Positions 45,151 through 57,700 of a stretch of DNA of 64,000 nucleotides are shown piece after piece. The DNA comes from Fagopyrum homotropicum (lineage: Eukaryota > Streptophyta > Magnoliopsida > Caryophyllales > Polygonaceae). Under the pieces are notes generated by a model. It had not been told where the DNA came from and made no database searches. It worked only from the letters and a program-made list of their open reading frames with translations. Positions within the stretch are counted from its first letter, which is position 1; the number at the start of each line of letters is the position of its first letter. Made by a program: the position numbers and the translations under genes. The DNA is taken from NCBI GenBank assembly GCA_033239125.1, contig BSWB01000005.1, positions 97,525,994-97,589,993 on the forward strand. The letters are read 5' to 3'.

Positions 45151-46424
45151 ACAACAGAGAGTTGTGTAGAAGGTGTCATCTGGAAAGCTTCCAACTATGG
45201 CTCTTCCGTTGGCTAGATCTTCTTCCTCCTTCACCAGCCTGCTCAAGTGATCGAACACAAGGTTGTCAGCCCCCTTCTTGTCCCGTATTTCCAAGTTAAA
45301 CTCGCTTAGAAGCCGCACCCACCAAATCAACCTTGAATTTGCTTCATTATTTGCCATGAGGTACCTAAGGGTTGCATTGTCAGTGAATACGATTACCTTT
45401 ACTCCAAGGAGATATTGTCTGAACTACTCTAGTGCAAACACCACAATTAGCATCTCCTTCTCGGTGGTGGAGTAGTTCCTTTGAGCTCCATTAAGCGTCA
45501 TGGATGCATAATGGATGACATGTGATGATCTTCCATCCTTTTGTCCTAGGACAGCTCCTATAGCATAATCGTTGATGTCACACATGATTTAAAATGGCTT
45601 CTCCCAATCCGGAGATCGGATGATCGGTGCACTAGTGAGACATGCTTTCAAGGTGGCAAATACCTTCTTGCAATCTTCATCCACTTTGAAAGTGGAGTCC
45701 TTCTTGAGTAACTCACACAACGGCGCTGAGATCTTTGAAATGTCCTTGATGAACTGCCGATAAAAACGTGCATGACCTAGGAAAGAACGGATTTCACGCA
45801 CAAGATATTACATGTCTTGACACATTTTCTTGTTCAACTATGAAATGGCATTTTTCAAAATTAAGAACTAAATTGGTTTCCACGCATTTTTCAAGAACAA
45901 GTTTTAAATGTCCTAGGCATGCATCAAAACTATTTCCATGGACGGTGAAATCATCCCTAAAAACTTCAATAAAGTTCTCTATGTATTCAAAAAAAATAGT
46001 TATCATGCACCGTTGGAAGGTGTTGGGATCATTGCAAAGTCCAAATGGCATTCTGCGGTACGCAAAAGTGCCAGGTCATCCGGAGCAATGGCTATTTGGA
46101 AATTGCCCGAATATCCATCCAAAAAGCAATAGTAGTGGTGACCTGCAAGACGTTCCAACATTTGATCAATAAAGGGTAAAGGAAAGTGATCTTACGAGTT
46201 ACCGTGTTTAGTTTGCGGTAGTAAATGCAAACTCTCCAACCGGTATGTGTCTTGCTCGGGACCATCTCTCCGTATTGGTTCTCCACCATGGTGATACTCG
46301 TTTTGTTCGGAATTACTTGGGTTGGACTAACCCACTTACTATCCGAGATTGGGAATATCGTGTATGCTTGAAGGAGCTTCAATACCTCCTTCTTGGCCAC
46401 TTCCATCATTGGCGGATTCAACAT
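45150..46424 (-). pseudogene. F reverse transcriptase and RNase H
   Basis: 46092-46424: EVLKLLQAYTIFPISDSKW, HTGWRVCIYYRKLNTVTRK. 45794-46051: MPFGLCNDPNTFQRC and EVFRDDFTVHG, where the catalytic M-D-D reads R-D-D. About 25 residues are lost between the palm and thumb (after FIVEQENVSRHVIS, before EIRSFLGHARFYRQF). RNase H from about 45600 down to 45190: IMCDINDYAIGAVLGQ, NYSTTEKEM, VFTDNATLRYLM, LEIRDKKGADNLVFDHLSRL. Several frameshifts. Confidence 0.87.
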
Positions 46425-46831
46425 TCGTTAGGGTTGCCTAGATGGTTTTGCTTCTTCCTCAAGGATAATCCGATGCATACATGTGGACGGACTAATCCCT
46501 TTGATGTCCGCAATAGTCCATCCAAGAGCCGTCTTGTGATCTTTCAAAATCTTTACCAACTTCTCTTCTTGATTTGTTGACAGCTTGGTAGAGATGATCA
46601 CCGGCAAGGTGTTGTCTTCTCCTAGAAAAGCTTACTTGAGGTGTAGTGGAAGGTCCTTCAGTTCTAACTCCAGTGCCTGCACTATAGAAGGAACAAGCTT
46701 CTTGCTTGATGTTAGTAATGTGGGCCCAATGGCCAAAGTGGAGATAGGGAGCCTTTTGTTCCCATCCAATTGAGCTAGGACTTCCTGCATGCTAGAAGTT
46801 AAGGCATATTCCGAAGTATGAATGTCAATGT
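46425..46831 (-). pseudogene. F protease-RT linker remnant
   Basis: Reading LELKDLPLHL, AFLGEDNTLPVIIS, EKLVKILKDHKTALGWTIAD and STCMHRIILEEEAKPSRQ gives the segment that precedes RT in C (residues 480-560). Cut at 46831 by the 3' LTR of E; left TSD candidate aatgt (46827-46831). Confidence 0.8.
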
Positions 46832-48660
46832 TGTTACGCTAGAATTGTATAGCACAAAAGTCTTAAATTTATAACTCGATATATTTTTCCTAACTCCTAG
46901 CGAACCCACAGTGTATGGGTCATTTTGTAGTAAGGATAGTATTCCGAGGTCGAACACAAAGACTAAGGTGTAATTGAATCAAATAGTGACTAAGGATAGT
47001 GTTGATCTAGGCAAAAGAAAAGAAAGGAATAAAGAAATGAAAATCTCAATGTTTTTGGGTTGGTTTTGTGGTGATCAATCAAGGATCACAAATCATGCAA
47101 GAGTATAAAAACAAACTAAACTAGCAACACAAATAAGCAAACACAAATACGAGATAGATAATCAAAGAGAGAAAAGCGGATTCTAGGGGTTGGGAATTTC
47201 GGTTATGGCGTTGGACTCAAGCTTCAAATCATTCCTTGGATCGACTATGGTGTGTTGGGAAAGGTTGTTTCTCATATGGAACCAATCACCGGGTAGGTCT
47301 CATGATCAACTAATCCCGTAACTAAGATCCTATTACCGGGTAGGTCTCTAGGATCCTAGGGTTGGGAAATCTACACAAACCGGATTGCTATCTAGGGATC
47401 TAACCTCTCCTTACCGGATAAGTCTCGGAAAGGCAAGTCCTAAATATCAACCCTAGCACACTCAATCCAATAGCGGCTATGAGGCTCACTACTACCTAGA
47501 GTTCATCATCTTTGGTACTTAAGATCGGAAATCACCGGGTAGGTCTCTTTCCTCACTTAGATTGCTAGCATTAGGTCACCCTAGGCTAGTTTAAGCTTAA
47601 CAAACACTAGGATTTCAAAACTCTAACATCCTAACATGCATCTTTATCATTTAAGGCTCAACGGAAACAAATCACGGTCAGATCCTAAGAACCACAGCCG
47701 TGGTCTGGCTAGAATAGACCGTGATTTCTAACAACACTCAAGTACGAGCAAGTAAATCATCCAATGATACATTTAAGTCTATTCTATCATAGTCCAAGCC
47801 ATAACCATCATTCCTTTACCCTAGAATCGAATCTATTTAGCCAACAACATGCATCATAACAATCAAACTCAACAAGCATATATTGATAGCTTCCATTAGC
47901 AAGAGTATGGAATGAAAAAGAAACGAAACAAGTAGGATAGGAAAATCAAGCTTAATAGAAGTCAAGAAGGACTTACAACCCTACAAAAGAAGGTTCGAAT
48001 CATTTCTTACAACCCTAGAAAATGTCTTCAACGAAACTCACTCAAAACTCTCAAAAACTATGAAAACTATGAAACTAGTGTGCTTCTTCTTCTCCTCCAA
48101 ATGAGAGTGTTTCTTCTCCTCCAAGAGTAGCTCCAATCCAATTGATTTCCAATGAGATAATGTGGGAGAGGGTGTGTGTGGAGAGGTGTGTTAAGGTCCT
48201 CTTTAGAATCAGCCAGCAAGAGTACTTATAGCCTTCACCATTTGCAAGAGTCGGTTATGGAGATCGTGGGACAGCTGTCCAGAGGGAGTCACGGTCCATT
48301 CCACGGCCGTGGAAGTCCCAGAGACCGTGGTTTGGTGTTTCAGTCCTCTTTTGATCGTTGAGCCATGAGTTGGTGCAAGGCATGCACCAACATGGCTCTA
48401 TGTGTTCTCCTTAGCTCCTAGCTTGCTTCTTAATGAGTCCGGAAGTGTGTCATCGCGAGGAAGGATCCTCAAATGTATCGATTAAGCTCCAAAAGCTCCC
48501 AAAATACCTACAAAACATGCAAAAGTCCGTGTAGACGTCTATCTCGACAACATTCATGAATTAAGTGCAAATCATCACGAACTAATGTCAAACTATGCAT
48601 GAATAGCGGGAAAAACTATCTAAATGGATGCCTAAACTAACGTCATAAATCGTGTTATCA
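46832..48660 (-). repeat. E 3' LTR
   Basis: tgttacgctaga...cgtgttatca, same family as the C LTRs but clearly diverged. Four words at 47288, 47335, 47413 (ACCGGATAAGTCTC) and 47534, mostly with ACCGGGTAGGTCTC. CCACGGCCGTGG at about 48301 and a variant at 47692. TATA-like TATAAGTA at about 48224. Confidence 0.92.
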
Positions 48661-50352
48661 AAAATACCCCATACTTAAGGTTTGCGCGTCCCCGATTAAG
48701 TCCCAACTATAGACTAAGAGATGACATGATTTATGCATGAAAAAAAATAACAAAATCTTTTTGGAATTGTGCTTCTAACATTGGATCACTTTCATAGTCA
48801 TATTTCATGGCAATGGACAAGCAATCATGCATCAAACGAATGAAGGCATGGAAAGACAATTATACTTAACTCAAAAGCATGCATGCAAAGTGAAAATGAA
48901 GAAGTCAAGATGATCATGAGTATCTCCAATCTAGATCACTAAGTCTTACACACATGCAAATAGGTCACAAGGACTTGGGAAAGAAGAGGCCAAGAAACGT
49001 TGTGAATAGGTGGGAGTTTTTAGGTCATGTGATGCTAATCCGGGAAAGGAACTAACTCCACAATTTGATTTTTTGATCAACTTCCCCATAAGTGTATATT
49101 TTCTCCATTTTTTTCTTTGTTTTCTTTTCTTTTTCACTTTCTTTTTCTTTCACTTATTTTTGAGGCAATGACATTGGTGTACAAAAGCCGAAACCTTGGT
49201 AATTAGAGGACCTTGGGATTTTTCCAAGGTGCCTCACACTGGGCACACATACCAAGGCTCGTTAGGACATTCGGTTTATCCGACTTTGCCAAGGCACAAA
49301 CACCCGATTATGTGAATGGTGTCGAGTTACTCGTCATCAAAACCAAAGTCCCCAAACCTATATTTTTTTCTACACTTTTCACAACAAATTCAGCACTTCA
49401 TTCACAACATCCATTCATCAACAACTTTACCCCACACTTGCTTTTCACACACATCAACACACTAGCATGCTCCTATTCCCGGATGGGTCAAAAGAGGTCA
49501 AATTTTTATATCAATTGAGGTGCTCAAGCAACATGATCAAGATGAGAAGTAGAGAAAGATGAATTGCCTTAATCACTCCTAAATGATGTGCAAGAACTAG
49601 CATGTAATTTCGACCATCAATCCTCAATCCAATCAAGGCAAACTTCCATGATCACAATTCATACATGGGATTCAAGATAAGTACTTTAAGTCCACATATG
49701 CATGCATCAATTCAATACATAAAGCCATCCATAGCCAATTCACAAGACAATCTCATCATAAGGGTCATACCCAAGCTTAGAAGCACCAAAATTTTTTAAA
49801 TTTTTTGATTTTTTGGAATTTTTGAAACATGTATGTACAATGCAAAACCTTAATGAGACATGTGACAAAAAGAAACTATCCTAGATGCTAATCATGCAAG
49901 TGATCATGAAAACCCCACCCCATACTTAGAAACACATTGTCCCCAATGTGTAAATGAAGTAAAGAAGAGTGAAAGAGGGTCCTCACAATGTAAAAATGGA
50001 GTTGCCGGTATTTTGGTTCACTCATGTGGATTGATGGTGGATGATCTATCAAAGATGGTAGAGAGCTCAAAGTGTTTGTTATGGCGTCGGGACCCGCGCT
50101 AGGCACCGCTAGCCATCCAAGTTCCGCATCTGCTCCACCCACAATTGATGAGGGACTCATCATCATCCACATGTCATGCAAGGCTTCCATGCTACTTAGA
50201 CTCTAGCACACAAACTCCAAACACACAAAAACACACAAAAACAGAAAAATCAAAACCAAAACAAAAACGAAAAGGGAAAGATATCTACCAATGGGTTTCC
50301 TCCCATCAAGCGCTACTTTAAAGTTATTAGCTTGACCAAATTTGGGGGCGTC
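48661..50352 (-). other. E 3' untranslated region
   Basis: No gene. Element orientation: post-pol hairpin ATGGG-AGGAAA-CCCAT (50291-50306, 46 nt after the pol stop); internal hairpin-polypurine cassette with an 8-bp stem ACACATTG, loop GGGA (49932-49951, then gttTCTAAGTATGGGGTG); conserved block at about 49208-49340; decayed 3' cassette (48670-48700, stem no longer pairs). The unoccupied equivalent of the hAT target is at 48786-48803 (ggatcactttcatagtca). Confidence 0.75.
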
Positions 50353-52888
50353 TCACTCAAGGTGAAGTGGGGCAATCATTTCCACCGGAGCTCCCGGGAT
50401 ATACTTCTTCAACCGGTGCCCATTCACCTTAAAATCTCCACAATGCTCCCCTCCTATCTCAACCGCTCCATGGGGAAAGATCTTCTTCACCAAATAAGGA
50501 CCCGTCCATCTTGACTTTAGCTTCCCGGGGAAGAGCCGCAGCCTTGAGTTGAAGAGAAGGACAAGGTCGCCTTCACTCAACTCTTTCGGGATAGACGCTT
50601 GTCATGCCAACGTTTGGTCCTTACTTTGTAGATCCGGGTGTTTTCATAGTCATCCAACCGGATCTCCTCAAGAGCGTTCATGTCTAGCAACCTCTTCTCA
50701 CCGGCCTCCTTGAGGTTAAACTTCAGCCACCTTATGGCCTAATACGCCTTATGCTCCATCTCCACCGGAAGGTGGCAAGACTTGCCATACAGTAGCTTGT
50801 AGGGAGTGGTGCCAATCGGTGTTTTGAAAGCGGTTCTATAAGCCCACAAGGCATCATCGAGCTTCATAGTCCAATCTTTTCTTGTCCTAGAAACCGTCTT
50901 CTCAAGGATTCCCTTTATCTCCCGGTTGGAGATCTCCACTTGGCCACTAGTTTGGGAATGGTAAGGTGTTGCCACCTTATGAGTCACCCCATACTTTGCC
51001 AATAGTGTCCAAAAGTTCCTATTGGTGAAATGCTTCCCTCCATCACTTATGATCACTCTTGGTGTTCCAAACCTAGGGAAGATTACTCAGTTGAAGAACC
51101 GCACCACAACTTTGGCATCATTTGTGGGAGAGGCGATTGCCTCCACCCATCTCGACACATAGTCTACCGCAAATAGGATGTAGAGGTTGCCACATGAAGA
51201 GGGGAATGGTCCCATGAAGTCCACACCCCACATATCAAACACTTCAACCTCTTGTATGTTGTTCAAGGGCATCTCATTCCTCCTTGAGATGTTGCCCGTC
51301 CTTTGGCAAGCATCACAAGCTACCACAAAATTCTGCACGTCCTTCAACAAACTTGCCCAATAAAACCCGGATTGCAAGACCTTTGCACACGTCTTGTGTG
51401 AGCTAGCATGGCTTCCACATGGCAAGGAATGACAATGGCGGATCACACTCTCCACCTCATCCTCCGGTATGCATCTCCTAAAGACCCCATTCGGCCCTCT
51501 CTTAAACAAGAGCGGTTCACTCCAATAGTAATGCCTCACATCCTTGAAGAACTTTTTCCTTTGGGCATACGATAGACCGGGTGGCACCTCTTCACAAACA
51601 AGATAGTTCACTATATCCGCATACCATGGCTCACCTCCTCTAGACACTTGAAGCAAGCACTCCTCCACCATTTGCAATTGCTCATCCCAGAATGAGTCAT
51701 CAACCAAGATGTCATCTCTCTCCAATGGTGGGAGTCTACTAAGATGGCCCGCCACAGAATTTTTGGACCCTTTCTTATCGCGGATTTCCAAATCAAACTC
51801 TTGAAGAAGAAGAAGAAGAAGAAGGATCCACCGAATCAAACGAGGCTTAGCATCCTTCTTTGTAAGGAGATAACGGATCGTAGCATGATCCGTATGCACA
51901 ATGACCTTCGCTCTAACAAGATACGAGCGGAACTTTTCAAATGCATACACAACTGCTAGCAACTCCTTCTCGGTGGTAGCATAGTTAAGTTGGGCATCAT
52001 CTAGCATCTTGCTAACATAATAGATGGCATGTGTAAGCCCATCTTTCCTTTGTCCCAAAACAGCCTCAACGGCTACATCACTCGCATCACACATGATCTC
52101 AAACGGTAAACTCCAATCGAGAGGTTGCATGATAGGGGCGGTGATCAAATCATTCTTTAACCTACAAAAAGCTTCAAGGCAATCCTTGGAGAAAACAAAC
52201 TCAACATATTTCATTAGTAGGTTAGTAAGAGGCTTAGAAATTTTAGAGAAATCTTTTATGAATCTCCGGTAAAAATCGGCATGCCCTAAGAAACTCCTTA
52301 CCCCCTTCACCGAGGTAGGTGGTGGCAACTTCTCTATTGTCTCTATCTTAGCCCTATCAACCTCAATGCCTCGGTTGGATACCAAGTGTCCCAACACAAT
52401 GCCTTCACTTACCATGAAGTAGCATTTCTCCCAATTCAAGACAAGATTAGTCTCCTCACATCTCTTTAGCACCAAAGACAAGTTAGCTAAACAATCATCA
52501 AATGAAGATCCATAAACAGAGAAATCGTCCATAAACACTTCCATGATGTTTTCAATGTATTCAGAAAAGATAGCCATCGTACACCTTTGAAAGGTGGCGG
52601 GTGCATTACACAACCCAAATGCATTCTCCTATATGCAAATGTACCCCAAGGACATGTGAATGTAGTTTTCTCTTGGTCATCGGGGTGGATAGGGATTTGG
52701 AAGAATCCACTATAGCCATCTAAGTAGCAAAAGTGTGAATGTTGAGCTAATCTCTCTAGCATTTGGTCAATAAAGGGAAGAGGGAAATGATCTTTCCTAG
52801 TGGCCACATTTAGTTTCCTATAGTCTATACACATCCTCCATCTCGTAACCGTCCTAGTAGGGATTAGTTCATTATTCTCATTAGTCAC
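50353..52888 (-). pseudogene. E pol: RT, RNase H, integrase, interrupted by D
   Basis: 52487-52888: NENNELIPTRTVTRWRMCIDYRK and DGYSGFFQIPIHPDDQEK; a one-base loss near 52620 shifts the frame; 51087-52613 continues with FMDDFSVYG, the thumb, RNase H, HHCC finger (HCHSLPCGSHAS ... CDACQRTG) and MWGVDFMGPF. A TGA near 51089 (Arg in C), another stop near 50737 (Trp in C) and a frameshift near 50580 follow; the C-terminus at 50353-50580 ends GDFKVNGHRLKKY. Four extra Leu in RNase H come from a (GAA)n expansion at 51803-51824. Confidence 0.92.
51803..51824. repeat. (GAA)7 microsatellite in the E RNase H region
   Basis: Pure gaa repeat on the plus strand; on the coding strand it encodes a run of seven Leu where C has three. 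In frame, so the ORF stays open. Confidence 0.9.
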
Positions 52889-54627
52889 TGATAGCATGAA
52901 TTATAGTCTATATTTTGGGGTTTGTTTGAACGTTTTATCTTCAATAATCTGCATGTTTGTATATACATTATGTGATTTTACTGCCATTTCATCTACCTTT
53001 GCGAGAATCGAGGTCTACACCTAGTTTCGTTGTAATTGCAGGTAATATGGTACGTTTTGCATCAAAAAGGAGCAAAAGAAGTCAAGAGTCATTTGGAGCT
53101 ACATCCAGGAAGCATAGCCATGGATTAAGGATTTACTTTGGGCCAGTTTTGAGAGATTTCACATTCAGTTGTGACTCACCTCGGTTGACCAGAGATTCAT
53201 CTCGACCGAGGTGATCCAGAGACGCCGACTCGACCGAGGCGAAAACCTAGGACGCGGCGAGAATATTTTATTCTTGAAGGAGATCTTTTAAACTTGGAAA
53301 GTAATCTTATATTTTTGGGCTGAGCTCTTGGAAGGAAGGAGATATGCAGAATCATATATTTTACCTATATTTATGGGAGAATATCTTTCTAAGATTTATT
53401 ATCTTTGGAGGGTTATTTTCCTATAAAAAGGGTTGGATTTTCCACAAATCGAAGGAGTGCTTAGACCCCGTTTACACCGAAAAATACGCAGCAGCAGCCT
53501 ACTCCAAGTTGGGAGATTTGAAGAACTTTTTTTGAAGGTTGAAGGAAGATTGAAGTTCATAGCTTTTATAGCTTTATTGAAGGGTTTTGTAAGATTGTCT
53601 TCAATTCCCTCAATTGTTGTCTTGTCTTGTTGGATTATTATCCAAAGAACGCTTTGTTGTGATATTTGATTAAGTTATTGAAGTCTTTTCATTAAATTCT
53701 TCTTTGTTCAAATATTCACCTTCTTCCTATATATTTTAATACTTTCATTATGATGATGAGTGGCTAATTTCCTTGTGTGATTCTAGGGTGATTGGCTGAA
53801 GGTTGTGGGAAAAACAATGATAGAATAATCTTAGATTTCAGTAGGATCCTGAAAGTTCGAGTCTTTAATCTTAACCCTAAGCATCTCGTTCGGTTGATGA
53901 ACATCTCGGCCAGGGTGGAATTCTTCTGACCGAGGTGACTTATTTGATTCGTAACTGAGAGTTAAGTGTTAGAGTTTGCCAAATCCTATTCTTATTACAC
54001 CTTCCTGGTTCAAAGCAAGCTTAGGATGAGACTTACCCGGTAATTCCTTAGTTTGTGTATCAACGATCATAAGTGTAGGTAATAAAGGTTTATCCTTTAT
54101 TGGGGTTTGAGTGTGCTTCCATCCCATCTTCGAGAGTTAGCCTGAGACTTACCCGGTAAAGGTTGATTCTATCCCCTTAGATGGTGTGTTAGTTTGAGGT
54201 TATAGTTCTTTATCTTAATTCCTTGAGACTTACCCGGTAATAGGAGTTGCGGTTTAGGATTAGTGTGTAGTGAGACTTACCCGGTGATCTACTCCACTTA
54301 GTAACACCTTCCCCACGCAAAAATCTCAGCTTTGTCCGCTTATCTATAGATCTTGAGTTGGAACCACAACTAGATGCTTTAATCCCTAGAATTACATGCT
54401 TGCTTTATTTGACATCTTATTCATCTTTGATTGTGTTAATCGCTCTTGTGGTTAGAACTAACGTAGCATACTGTGTTGACTTTGTTTCACCGAGTCCCTG
54501 TGATCGACCCCTGGAATTTTCTTGCTTTTACTACGATTGACCCGTACACTGCGGGTTCGCAACCTTGTTTTAAGCTTAAGTCTAGGGTTATAAATTTAAA
54601 GCTTGCACACACCGTTTGGAGCGAACA
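52889..54627 (+). repeat. D 5' LTR (1,739 bp)
   Basis: tgatagcatgaa...gagcgaaca. Landmarks: TCGACCGAGGTG words at about 53160-53240 and 53880-53940; TATAAAA at 53422-53428; four TGAGACTTACCCGGT words (ACTTACCC at 54031, 54147, 54228, 54275). G and I are solo copies of the same subfamily. Confidence 0.97.
53422..53428 (+). promoter_or_regulatory. Putative TATA box of the D LTR
   Basis: TATAAAA in ttttcctataaaaagggttgg, about 530 bp into the LTR; identical at 63052-63058. Transcription would start shortly after, placing the four repeated words in the RNA leader. Confidence 0.6.
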
Positions 54628-54633
54628 AGTTTT

Positions 54634-54651
54634 TGGCGCCGTTGCCGGGGA
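54634..54651 (+). other. D primer binding site (tRNA-Asp)
   Basis: TGGCGCCGTTGCCGGGGA, 6 nt after the LTR. Confidence 0.97.
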
Positions 54652-54752
54652 CTTGGTCTAGACCGAGCCGGTACGGTTTGCTCTTGGGGCATTTGCCCCG
54701 TTTTGTCTAACCACTCTACTTGAGTGACTTTTTCAGGTTCTTTCTTAGGTGT

Positions 54753-57700
54753 ATGCGAAGAACCCGCGCTGGGAAGGAAATCGTTCCTTACGATCCCGAA
54801 CCAGAAAAGACATACAAGAGACGCTTGAGAGAAGCGAAGATGGCCCAACAAGACGATCGCGATCTTGCGGCCCAATTGAGAGAGACGCAGGAGCTGCTGC
54901 GCCTCAACAAGGAAGAACTCATGCAAGAGAAAGAGGAGAATCGCACCAGGACTGCAGCAATCGAAGCTGAGATTGCTACCATTCGGAACCAGATTCTACT
55001 TCGACCGATGCAGGATCCAGTAGTTGATCCTCGACCGAGGCAGATTCCAGTACCCGACGCCCCGGCCGATGTACTTCCACCTCGGATGCCAGTCCGAGAT
55101 GTTCTTCTTGCAGGAATTCCACAAACCCTAGGTCAAAGGATGGACCCTAACCAACAACTGAGGCGTCCAGGAGTGAACCTAGGAGATCCAGCAGATCATG
55201 ACTACGAACTTCGACCGCAAGTTCTAGCCATGATTCGCCAGTGCCAATTCGGAGGGCTAGAGAAGGAGTCGCCGCATCAACATCTTCAAAACTACGAGAT
55301 CTTGATGGAAACCTTGCGACCTTCCAGAATTGAGAACAACAACTACAAGCTAAGACCTTTCTACTTTTCTTTAAAAGATAGAGCTCTTACTTGGTATCAA
55401 TCTCTTCCCCCAGGAAAAATTAGCACATGGGAGGAGATGACTACGGAATTCTTGACCAAATTCTTTCCCCCCTCAAAGACCGCTGAAATGAGAGGGAAGA
55501 TCAACGCTTTCATCATGAAGGACAAGGAGAGCTTGTCCAAATCTTGGGAGCGGTTCAAGGATATCCTTTTGGATTGCCCACATCATGGGATTCCAAAGAT
55601 CGAGTTGTTGGAGATCTACTTCAAAGGGCTGGACGGAAGCACCCAGTTCAATCTCCAACTACTCTCCGCCGGTACATTCATGGACATGGCGGTTGACGAG
55701 GCTTGGGACTTCATTGAGAAGCAAGCCTTGCACATGGAGAAGTACACCCACCAAGGAGCTGAAGGTGGAGTTAAAAGAGTCAACTTTCAAGAGACTCAAC
55801 CCAACAACAATCAACTCACGTCCTTGAAGAACGACGTGAAGCAATTGAAGGAGCTCTTGATGGCTCAAACTAAGAAGGAAGAGCAAGGGCAAAGGAACAA
55901 CAACAACGGACCCCGAAACAACTACAACAACAACAATAGAGGATCCAATAGCAACAACTGGAGGGCGAATAACCAAAACCACGGTAACAACCATTCAAAC
56001 TCCAACTCTAATGATTCCTCTAACCCTTTCCTCTCTTCTCCTTCTTCTTCTTCTACTCCATTGAAGAGCCAAGGGCAAGGATCAAGTTCGTCTCAGCCGG
56101 AAAAGAAAGACGCAGTCCTGGAGGCAATCTTGATCAAGCTTAGTGCTATGGAGAATTCTATGACTTCATTTTCGAGGGCCCAAAAGTCCTTCGAACAACA
56201 ACTTGCTAATAGGGCGAATGAAGCGCCAAGAGATCCAGGGAAGCTTCCAGCAAAGACGGAAACTAACCCTAAGGGCCAGTGCATGGCCATAACGACGAGG
56301 AGTGGACTCAAAACTGCAGATCCAGTACCTCGCTCGATGCAGACCACCTCGGTCCAGACCCAGTCGAAGAACACCTCGACCGAGATGCCAACCGAGGCGG
56401 CGCAACAGAAAGCAGGAGGAACGACAGAAACTTATGTTCCACCTCCTGCATATAAACCACCACTTCCATTCCCCCAGTCCAGGGCTAGAGCACATCTTGA
56501 CAAGCACTTCGGTAAGTTTCTTGACTTGATGAATAAGCTACATATTAATATTCCTTTCCTTGATGCCATTCTAGGTATGCCCGCCTATGGGAAGTTCTTA
56601 AAAGAAATCTTATCAAGGAAGAGGAAGCTGGAGGAAGTAGGTGAAGTTAGGATGACATCTAAATCTTCGGAGCTTATCAAGATCATGAAGGAAAAGATGC
56701 CACCTAAGTTAAGAGATCCCGGCTCATTTTGCATTCCCATTCAAGTTGGGGATGTCACTTGTGAAGCCCTATGTGATCTAGGAGCCAGCGTGAGCATCAT
56801 CCCGCTGGAGTTGTGCACTAAGATCGGTCTTGGAGAGCCCAAACCGGTCAAGATTCGACTTTACATGGCGGATCGCTCCATTACCCATCCCGTGGGCATC
56901 TTGGAAGACGTTCCGGTCAAGTTAGGTAACTTCTATCTACCTATAGATTTTGTTGTACTTGACATTCCCGCAGATTATCCAGTACCTATTATTCTCGGGA
57001 GGCCATTTCTAGCAACTTCGGGTTGCAACGTGGATTGCAAGAACGCCAAGTTGAAATTCAACGTTGGTGGCGATGAGGTGGAATTCGTACTACTTGCAGC
57101 CATGAAAGGGGAGCAGCTAACTGATGATATCTTCAACATCTACGATGAAGAAGAATCAAGAGAATTGGTGAGCTCTATCCTTATTAACGATCCGCTCGAA
57201 AGAGTCATAAGCTTCAGTTTAATGGAGGAAGGTATAGATGCTTCTTGTGATGCAGATATACGGAGCTTGAAGGCACTGGAAGAGGATCCAGGAGCTATAA
57301 CAGAGAAGCTGATCCAGGAGACGAAGATCTCCAGCCTCGGACCCAGTAGCAGTACCTCGACCGAGGCACTTTCTGGACTGAGCGAGGCGACTGAAGAACA
57401 CCTCGGTCAACGCCTTTGCGCCTCGACCGAGGTCGACAGCGAGACGATGTCAACTGAGATTGCTGAGAATAACAATTTTCTTACTCCTTTCTCTGACATT
57501 CACCCACTGTTGGCGGACCATTCCCTCCACCAACTTTCTGATAATAAAGGTCCTTGGTATGCTGATATTGTAAATTATCTTGTTTGCCAGGAAATACCGC
57601 CCGGTTTGACGTACTCTCAAAAGAAGAGATTCTTCAAGGAAGTACGACATTACTACTGGGATGAGCCGCTTCTATTCAAGTGCGGACCGGATGGGATGCT

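Larger units (their letters stand above)
13160..46831 (-). mobile_element. F: old Athila-type element, minus strand, in four pieces
   Basis: Collinear pieces in minus orientation: 3' LTR and 3' untranslated region (13160-15263), third ORF (23512-25130), post-pol region and integrase C-terminus (28712-29642), integrase to reverse transcriptase (44295-46831). The breaks coincide with insertions A (TSD gtgga), H, C (TSD atggt, interrupting integrase after residues NLEIKTI) and E (left TSD aatgt, in the PR-RT linker). gag, protease and the 5' LTR must lie beyond E and D, right of the window. All coding parts are broken. Confidence 0.85.
46832..52888 (-). mobile_element. E: Athila-type element of the C family, minus strand, right part beyond D
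   Basis: 3' LTR 46832-48660, 3' untranslated region, and pol to the middle of RT, where element D interrupts it at 52888 (target gtcac). Collinear with C but more decayed; no hAT insert. Its remaining RT, protease, gag and 5' LTR must lie right of D. Confidence 0.9.

Noticed and set aside
45794..46051. Different RT subclass because of the FRDDF box
   Set aside because: The rest matches Athila RT with frameshifts; a point change in a dead copy is the simpler reading.
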